From positions 359,231 through 423,230 of the forward strand of contig NZ_PJRO01000006.1 of NCBI RefSeq assembly GCF_002858745.1: DNA of 64,000 bases. The letters are read 5' to 3'. The stretch comes from Mesorhizobium loti. GTDB taxonomy: Bacteria; Pseudomonadota; Alphaproteobacteria; Rhizobiales; Rhizobiaceae. How positions within the stretch are numbered: the stretch's first letter is position 1; each line of letters opens with the position of its first letter. The translations under genes were made by a program, and so were the position numbers. The notes beneath the pieces were generated by a model that saw only the letters and a list, made by a program, of their open reading frames with translations, did not search any database and was not told the origin of the DNA. This document shows positions 58,786 through 64,000 of this stretch, piece by piece.

Positions 58786-59642
58786 TTCTTGCTCTTGGCG
58801 CCGCCGCTCGCGGCAACCTTGGCCGGTTTTTCCGCAGGAACCGCCTTGGGCTTGCTCTTTGCTGGCGGCTTGGATTGCCCGAGGCTGGCCTTCAGAGCAT
58901 CCATCAGGTTGACGACATTGCCGCGTTCAGGCGCCGCCGCAACAATCGGCTTGTGACCCTTGAGCTTCTCCTTGATCATGTTCATCAAAGCGGCCTCGTA
59001 GCGGTCCTCGTAGTTCTTCGGATCGAACTTGGTCAGCTTCTGCTGGATGAGGGCTTCGGCGAGCTGCAGCATCTCGCGATCGGGCTTGCCTTGCGGGATG
59101 TTGTCGAAATATTCGGCGGTGCCGCGCACCTCATGCGGATTGCGCAGCGTGCACACGAACATGCCCTTCTCACGCGCGCCGATAGTGACGACACGCTCGC
59201 GGCTGGACAGCACCAGTCGCGCCACCGCCAGCTTGCCGGACTTGCGCATGGCTTCGCGCAGCACGACGAAGGTCTCCTCGGCCATCGCCCCGTCAGGCGC
59301 CAGATAATAGGGCGTGTCCTGGTAGATGACGTCGACATCCTTCTCGTCGACAAAGGCTTCGATGTTCATGGTGTGGTTGGATTCGATGCGCACGCTGTCA
59401 AGGTCGACATCGTCGATGATGACGTACTGCTTGTCCTCGTATTCGTAGCCCTTGACCAGATCGGCGCGGTCGACCAGCCCGAGCTCGGGGTCGACCGGTT
59501 TCATGTTGATGCGGTTGTGCGTCTTCTTGTGCAGTTGGTTGAAGGAGATGCGCTCCTTCGTGCTCGTCGCGGGATAAAGCCGCACCGGGCAGCTCACCAG
59601 ACTGAGTTTCAGATAACCTTTCCAGCTTGCCCTGGGTGCCAA
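58782..59642 (-). CDS. ku: Ku domain DNA end-binding protein
   Basis: Bacterial Ku (YkoV family) of 286 residues that forms a homodimeric ring on double-strand DNA ends and recruits LigD. The N-terminal WKGYLKLSLVSCPVRLYPA and the core RADLVKGYEYEDKQYVIIDD are typical. The C-terminal tail (KSKPKAVPAEKPAKVAASGG) is lysine-rich and disordered, as in other bacterial Ku proteins. It lies 27 bases after ligD and overlaps the BRCT-TPR gene. Confidence 0.96.
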   Translation of the reverse strand: MAPRASWKGYLKLSLVSCPVRLYPATSTKERISFNQLHKKTHNRINMKPVDPELGLVDRADLVKGYEYEDKQYVIIDDVDLDSVRIESNHTMNIEAFVDEKDVDVIYQDTPYYLAPDGAMAEETFVVLREAMRKSGKLAVARLVLSSRERVVTIGAREKGMFVCTLRNPHEVRGTAEYFDNIPQGKPDREMLQLAEALIQQKLTKFDPKNYEDRYEAALMNMIKEKLKGHKPIVAAAPERGNVVNLMDALKASLGQSKPPAKSKPKAVPAEKPAKVAASGGAKSKK

Positions 59643-59669
59643 TTCCGCCTCCTACGCGACGACACAACG

Positions 59670-62120
59670 CTACTTCTTCGCCTTCGCAGGCGCCGGCAAT
59701 TCCCGGGCAAAATCATCAATGTCCACCCAGGGATCACCAGATGCGGCCAACAGGCCTGGGAGCGAAGAATAGTTCAAATCCTCGGCAGCGTCGATGGATT
59801 CCAGATCATTCCACTCCAGCGGCGTCGAAGCGGGCATGTGCGGACGCCCGCGCAGCGTGTAGGGCGCGGCCGCCGTATGGCTGCGCGCATTGCGGTGAAA
59901 GTCGATGAAAATACGCTTGCGACGGTTTTCCGCACCCATGGTCGTGGTGAAGGTTTCCGGCGCGGTGGCGGCGATGCGGGTGGCGATGTCGCTGCAGGCC
60001 TGGTGGAATTGTCGCCATCCGAGCTTCTTCTTCACCGGCACCACGACATGGATGCCCTTGCCGCCTGACGTCTTGACGAACGGCACCAGGCCGAGGCTCT
60101 CCAGCTCACCACGGACGTGGACGGCTGCCTCGACCACCTCGCGCCAATCGATGCCTTCGCCGGGGTCAAGGTCGAAGACGGCGCGGTCCGGCTTGTCGAG
60201 GCTTTGCCGATGCGCGCCCCAGGTGTGGAATTCGACGACGCCGAACTGCGCCAGCGCCAGATAAGCCTTCGCATCCTCGACGGCGATGTAGTTGCGCGCT
60301 TCGCCATCGGAAGTCTGCGTCTCGAACGACACCATCGTTGCCGGCATGCCGGTGAAGGCATGGCGCTGGAAGAAGCAATCCGCCGACTTGCCGGTTGGAC
60401 AGCGCACCAGCGATACCGGCCGCCCGATTATATGCGGCAACATGAAGTCGCCGACAGCAGCATAGTAGACGGCGATATCGAGCTTGGTCGGCCCGGTCTT
60501 GCCGAAGATGCGCCGCGTCGGATTGGTGACGAAGATGCCGGCTAGATCGGCATCGGAAATCAGCCGCTTGCGCGGTGCTGCCGTTCGTGCCGAAAGTTCG
60601 GCCTCACGCAAGCCCTTGAAGACGGCATGGCGCAGCGCATTGTCGGCGGTGCGATTGGCATAGTGGACATGCGCCCTCAGCACCGGCCGCACCGCGATGA
60701 CCTCGCGCGGCATGCCTTCGAGCCTGACCGCATCGGCCTGCAGCGGCTGCAGCCGCGCCAAAAGCATGGGCAGCGTTTCGGCATCGAAGCCCGAACCGCA
60801 TTTGCCGCGATACTCCAGTTCTCCGTCGACCCACTCGGCCAGCGCAAGCGCGGCAAGGCCTTCGGCCGCTTCGGAGACGGTGTAGCCGGCAATGACGAAA
60901 TCGCCGACAGCGCGCGCCTTGACCTTGGTCCAGCTCTTGGAGCGGCCGGGCAAATATGTCGACGAAGCCTGCTTGGAGACGATGCCTTCCAGGCCGAGTT
61001 CCGAGGCTTGCTCGTACAAGGCCGCGCCATCGGACGTAACGTGATCGCTGAGTTGCAGGGCGCTTTTTGTGGTAACCCCGCCAAGCAGTTGCCCGAGCAA
61101 TTCCTTGCGCTTCTCCAGCACGACATCGGTAAGATCCCAGCCGTCGAGATAAAGCAGGTCGAATGCATAGAAGGTGAGCTTGTGGGTCTCGCCGGCCGCT
61201 AGTGCATCCTGAAGTGCGGAAAAACGGCTGATGCCTTTGTCATCGGTGACGACGACTTCGCCATCGATGATCGCACTGGCACAGGCAAGGTTTTCGAAAG
61301 CTGCCTTCAACCGCCCATAGCGCCTCGACCAGTCGAGACCGCTGCGCGTGATGAAGGTGACGGCGCCATCCGCGACATGCGCTGCCGTGCGGTAGCCGTC
61401 GAACTTGATCTCATGCAGCCAGCCGTCACCCGAAGGCGGGCCGGGAACGGTGGTGGCGAGCTGCGGCTCGAGCCGGGCCGGCATCAACCCCTGGACCGCG
61501 CCCGCAAGCTTCGCGGGCTTCGGCGCAATCACCCTTTTAGCTGGCTTTGGCTTTTCGACCAGTTCTTCGATACGGCGCCCCGATTTCACGCTTTCCGGGC
61601 GTTTGGTGAGGATGTCGATCTTGGCGTCGGCGGCCTGATCGTGCTCCTTGAACAGCAGCCAGTTGACCTTGTCCTCATTCTCCTTCGCCTTCAACCTGGC
61701 CAGCATCCAACCGCCCTTGAGCTTCTCGCCAACCAACCGGAACTTGAAGGCGCCTTTCTCCAGTGAGGTCTCGATGTCGTCCATCGGTGCCCAGATGCCG
61801 GTGTCCCATACGATCATCGGACCGCCGCCATATTCGCCCTCGGGAATAACCCCTTCGAAGTCGATATAGTCGAGCGGATGGTCTTCGGTCTGGACGGCGA
61901 GCCGCTTGTCGGCAGGATTGAGCGATGGCCCGCGCGGCACCGCCCAGCTCTTCAGCACGCCGTCGATTTCCAGGCGCAAATCATAATGATCCGCGGTGGC
62001 GTGATGTTTGTGCACGACGAAACGGTTGCCCTCGTGCTGGTCTGTCAAGCCCAAGGGTTCAGGTGTCTTCGCGAAATTGCGCTTGGCGCGGTAGGGTTGG
62101 AGCCTGGGTGAATTCGCCAT
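59670..62120 (-). CDS. ligD: Multifunctional ATP-dependent DNA ligase LigD
   Basis: NHEJ ligase/polymerase of 816 residues with the order phosphoesterase - ligase - polymerase (PE-Lig-Pol), like the Pseudomonas enzyme. The PE domain (about 30-170) has HATADHYDLRLEIDG and EGVIPEGEYGGG. The ligase domain has the adenylation motif EIKFDGYRTAAH with K239 and the OB fold near YTVSEAAEGLAALALAEW. The primase-polymerase domain (about 540-800) has the segment VFDLDPGEGIDW with its acidic residues. Directly upstream is a 78-residue gene and downstream ku. Confidence 0.96.
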   Translation of the reverse strand: MANSPRLQPYRAKRNFAKTPEPLGLTDQHEGNRFVVHKHHATADHYDLRLEIDGVLKSWAVPRGPSLNPADKRLAVQTEDHPLDYIDFEGVIPEGEYGGGPMIVWDTGIWAPMDDIETSLEKGAFKFRLVGEKLKGGWMLARLKAKENEDKVNWLLFKEHDQAADAKIDILTKRPESVKSGRRIEELVEKPKPAKRVIAPKPAKLAGAVQGLMPARLEPQLATTVPGPPSGDGWLHEIKFDGYRTAAHVADGAVTFITRSGLDWSRRYGRLKAAFENLACASAIIDGEVVVTDDKGISRFSALQDALAAGETHKLTFYAFDLLYLDGWDLTDVVLEKRKELLGQLLGGVTTKSALQLSDHVTSDGAALYEQASELGLEGIVSKQASSTYLPGRSKSWTKVKARAVGDFVIAGYTVSEAAEGLAALALAEWVDGELEYRGKCGSGFDAETLPMLLARLQPLQADAVRLEGMPREVIAVRPVLRAHVHYANRTADNALRHAVFKGLREAELSARTAAPRKRLISDADLAGIFVTNPTRRIFGKTGPTKLDIAVYYAAVGDFMLPHIIGRPVSLVRCPTGKSADCFFQRHAFTGMPATMVSFETQTSDGEARNYIAVEDAKAYLALAQFGVVEFHTWGAHRQSLDKPDRAVFDLDPGEGIDWREVVEAAVHVRGELESLGLVPFVKTSGGKGIHVVVPVKKKLGWRQFHQACSDIATRIAATAPETFTTTMGAENRRKRIFIDFHRNARSHTAAAPYTLRGRPHMPASTPLEWNDLESIDAAEDLNYSSLPGLLAASGDPWVDIDDFARELPAPAKAKK

Positions 62121-62128
62121 GAAAAAGC

Positions 62129-62365
62129 TTATTCGCCTGCTTCCTCATGCAAGGGTTCCAGGCCGAGCTCGATGGGACGATAGCCTTTGTAGAGCTGATC
62201 GAGCGTGCCCTGCCCGACGAGATAGGCTTCATTGGCAACGATAACGCGATAGGTCGGTTCCTCGCCGGCCTTGAACCGGCGGGAGCTGACAAAGATCCTA
62301 TGGCGGTCGAGTGCTTCGGCAACCGCCTTGCGCTGCTTGACCTGGCGAGACGTGGGCGTGCTCAT
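62129..62365 (-). CDS. 78-residue protein of unknown function heading the NHEJ operon
   Basis: Eight bases separate its stop from the ligD start, so it is probably co-transcribed with ligD and ku. The sequence is charged and helical (SRQVKQRKAVAEALDRHRIF) with a short beta-like middle (PTYRVIVANEAYLVGQG). No signal peptide, membrane segment or known motif. I do not recognise the family. The start ATG 62365 has no strong ribosome site. Confidence 0.6.
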   Translation of the reverse strand: MSTPTSRQVKQRKAVAEALDRHRIFVSSRRFKAGEEPTYRVIVANEAYLVGQGTLDQLYKGYRPIELGLEPLHEEAGE

Positions 62366-62550
62366 CGGCCTGCTCCGCTGCTTGCGTCCATGACTATCTC
62401 CGATTGTGGCGTCGTGATCAACCGGGGGCGGCTTGGGTGTCTATAGTTAGCTCTTGCGCTAAGTGATTTCTTCCATTAGTTAGCCAATCAGATAACTGAT
62501 TGTTGAAACGAAGCGCGCGGCCAACGCGCGATTACCTGGAAGGTCCCGCT

Positions 62551-63177
62551 ATGAAGCTTGTCTTGATGGAATTCTTGTCGCTCGACGGCATATGCCAGGG
62601 TCCGGGTGCACCCGATGAGGACATCAGCGACGGCTTCGCGCGCGGCGGCTGGTTTGTTCCTTTTCTCGAGCAGAATTTCATGCAGACCGTCGCCGGCTGG
62701 GTCGGGCAGGCCGATGCCTTCCTGTTCGGGCGCCGGACCTATGAGAGTTTCGCGCGCGATTGGCCGAAGATGGACGATCCCAATGACCCAATCGGCAGTA
62801 AAATGAATGGGTTGCCTAAATATATTGCATCAAATTCTCTGAAGGACGCGTCGTGGGGTCCTGCGACAATCCTGTTGGGAGATATCGTGGCTCGGGTCGC
62901 AAGCCTGAAAGAAAATCCGGGGCGTGAACTTCAGATTCACGGCAGCGGACGTCTCGCCCATTCACTCCTCACCGCAGGATTGATCGACGAGTTCCGGCTG
63001 GTGATTGCGCCGGTTGTCCTGGGACAAGGCCGGAAGCTGTTTCTGGATGGCGCCTCGCCTGCAGGGTTCAAGCTGAGGATGGTTGAGGCGACGCCGGGAG
63101 GATTGGCTGTGCATGTATACGAAAAGGCTGAGGCACCGGTGTTCGAGACCTATGACTCGTCTGCGGCGTGGCGTTGA
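62551..63177 (+). CDS. Dihydrofolate reductase / RibD C-terminal domain family protein
   Basis: A 208-residue protein with the RibD_C/DHFR-like fold: MKLVLMEFLSLDGICQGPG, DAFLFGRRTYESFARDWP and the later IHGSGRLAHSLLTAGLIDEF are standard for this small family. ATG 62551 is used because ggaagg lies upstream. Members reduce pteridine or flavin-like compounds, but most are uncharacterised. Divergent from the NHEJ operon. Confidence 0.9.
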   Translation: MKLVLMEFLSLDGICQGPGAPDEDISDGFARGGWFVPFLEQNFMQTVAGWVGQADAFLFGRRTYESFARDWPKMDDPNDPIGSKMNGLPKYIASNSLKDASWGPATILLGDIVARVASLKENPGRELQIHGSGRLAHSLLTAGLIDEFRLVIAPVVLGQGRKLFLDGASPAGFKLRMVEATPGGLAVHVYEKAEAPVFETYDSSAAWR

Positions 63178-63307
63178 ACGTATCCAAGTGAGTTCAGGCG
63201 GCGAGAACTTCAGGCGTGCCGGCATAGTTTCAAACAAGAAACCTGCCTAATTGGAGTTGTGCGGGCTAGTTTGTCGTTCTGTCAAATCTGACGTTCAGTG
63301 ATCCTCG

Positions 63308-64000
63308 TCACCATTTCATTCCGATTTTAGCGGTTCCAGCGATGTTGTGGACGTTGCCGGAGAGTTCGCCCTGGAGGCTGGCGGCGGCGAAGAAGCCGTT
63401 GGCCTTGGCGTATTCGATGCCGGCGTCGAGCAGTGCGCTGTAGCGATCGGGATTGGCGCCTTCGATGCTGAACGAAGTGCCGGGCAGTGCCTGGAAGCCG
63501 GCAATGAAGCCGATCGTGTCGCCGCCATGGATGGCAAGGGCGGCGCGGCCCGACAGCGTCAGCGTGGCGTTGTTGTCGAGACCGATGCCGTGATCGAGCC
63601 TTGCGCCGAGTTCGGTGCGGGTGACGGTCGTGGTGTTGCCCTGGTAGGTCAGCCCGAAGTTGCCGGCGCCGGTTTCGCTGTAGCCCGGCATCCGGTAGGC
63701 GATCGCCTGGAAGGCAGCGTAAGGGGTGAGCGTCGCCAGCGCTGTCTCGATGTCGTAGCCGGCCTCGATGCGCCCGGAGAAGGCATGGGCGTTGAAGTCG
63801 CCCGACAGCGATTTGCCAAGCACGGTGCGGCTGGTCTCGGCATCGTAGAAGCTGTAGGCGGCAGCGGCGGCGGCATAGGCATTGCCGAACTCCTGCCGGC
63901 CGAAGACACCGGCATTGAAGAAGCGCGCGCTGCCGCTGCCGAGCTTGTCGGCCAGCTGGAAGTCGGACGAGCCGCCACCGAGGGCGATGCCGATCGTGGC
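63308..64000 (-). CDS. Autotransporter outer-membrane beta-barrel domain, partial
   Basis: The 3' end of a type V secretion gene whose 5' part lies beyond the window edge (the frame is open to base 64000). Visible text such as DFNAHAFSGRIEAGYDIETA and ARLDHGIGLDNNATLTLSGR alternates polar and hydrophobic residues, and the last residues KIGMKW end in an aromatic as in outer-membrane barrels. About 230 residues are seen. The barrel would insert in the outer membrane and release or display an unseen passenger. Confidence 0.9.
   Translation of the reverse strand, partial: ATIGIALGGGSSDFQLADKLGSGSARFFNAGVFGRQEFGNAYAAAAAAYSFYDAETSRTVLGKSLSGDFNAHAFSGRIEAGYDIETALATLTPYAAFQAIAYRMPGYSETGAGNFGLTYQGNTTTVTRTELGARLDHGIGLDNNATLTLSGRAALAIHGGDTIGFIAGFQALPGTSFSIEGANPDRYSALLDAGIEYAKANGFFAAASLQGELSGNVHNIAGTAKIGMKW

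Overview
The window looks like chromosomal DNA of an alphaproteobacterium of the Hyphomicrobiales (Rhizobiales), most likely Mesorhizobium or a close relative. The reasons are a GC content of roughly 60 percent, the conserved block rlpA - D-Ala-D-Ala peptidase - tmk - holB - metG - tatD - MBL hydrolase, a phosphatidylcholine synthase gene, an NHEJ set (ligD, ku), and two copies of a CTAG-bounded 'gagcaattcc' palindromic repeat that I recall as typical of mesorhizobial intergenic DNA. The genus call is inference.

1-12.3 kb is a one-carbon and methionine locus. B12-dependent methionine synthase (metH, 5' end outside the window) is followed by a cobalamin riboswitch. The riboswitch leads an operon for oxygen-dependent betaine demethylation: Rieske oxygenase gbcA, its reductase gbcB, a coupled 91-residue protein, a second Rieske oxygenase, a formaldehyde dehydrogenase gene broken by one in-frame TGA, and a GbdR/GlxA-type regulator. 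The B12-independent methionine synthase metE follows on the other strand, with a second cobalamin riboswitch. 12.3-15.6 kb is a decayed stretch holding a broken ChaN-like gene, a truncated and frameshifted ABC exporter, a putative secreted protein and a frameshifted small gene.

15.6-24.3 kb is the housekeeping block (MBL hydrolase, tatD, metG, holB, tmk, a PBP-like peptidase with altered catalytic motifs, rlpA), then a nucleotidyltransferase and tRNA-Ser(UGA). 24.5-31.6 kb has a TerC protein, rimO, a shared terminator, and a BMP-type nucleoside ABC importer operon with a repeat inside it. 31.7-35.2 kb is a likely operon DUF2182 - repeat - DUF1326 - pcs - quinone oxidoreductase. 35.3-48.5 kb carries core genes (UbiH-type hydroxylase, AEC transporter, hspQ, aspS, GNAT, rnd, guaB, MFS transporter, rlmE, Ppx/GppA, a flippase-like membrane protein) and tRNA-Gln(CUG).

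48.6-55.6 kb is a type I secretion locus: an RTX serralysin-like metalloprotease, a small exported protein, the ABC exporter and the membrane fusion protein, with no outer-membrane channel gene. 56.3-62.4 kb is an extended NHEJ operon: a 78-residue protein, ligD, ku, a BRCT-HTH-TPR protein whose start overlaps the ku stop, an alpha/beta hydrolase and exonuclease III. The window ends with a RibD-like reductase and the 3' part of an autotransporter gene.

The most notable observations are the BRCT-HTH-TPR protein in the ku/ligD operon, B12 control of oxygenase-type betaine demethylation between metH and metE, the peptidase with changed SxN and KTG motifs, and the RTX protease locus with an uncharacterised exported protein where an inhibitor gene is often found.
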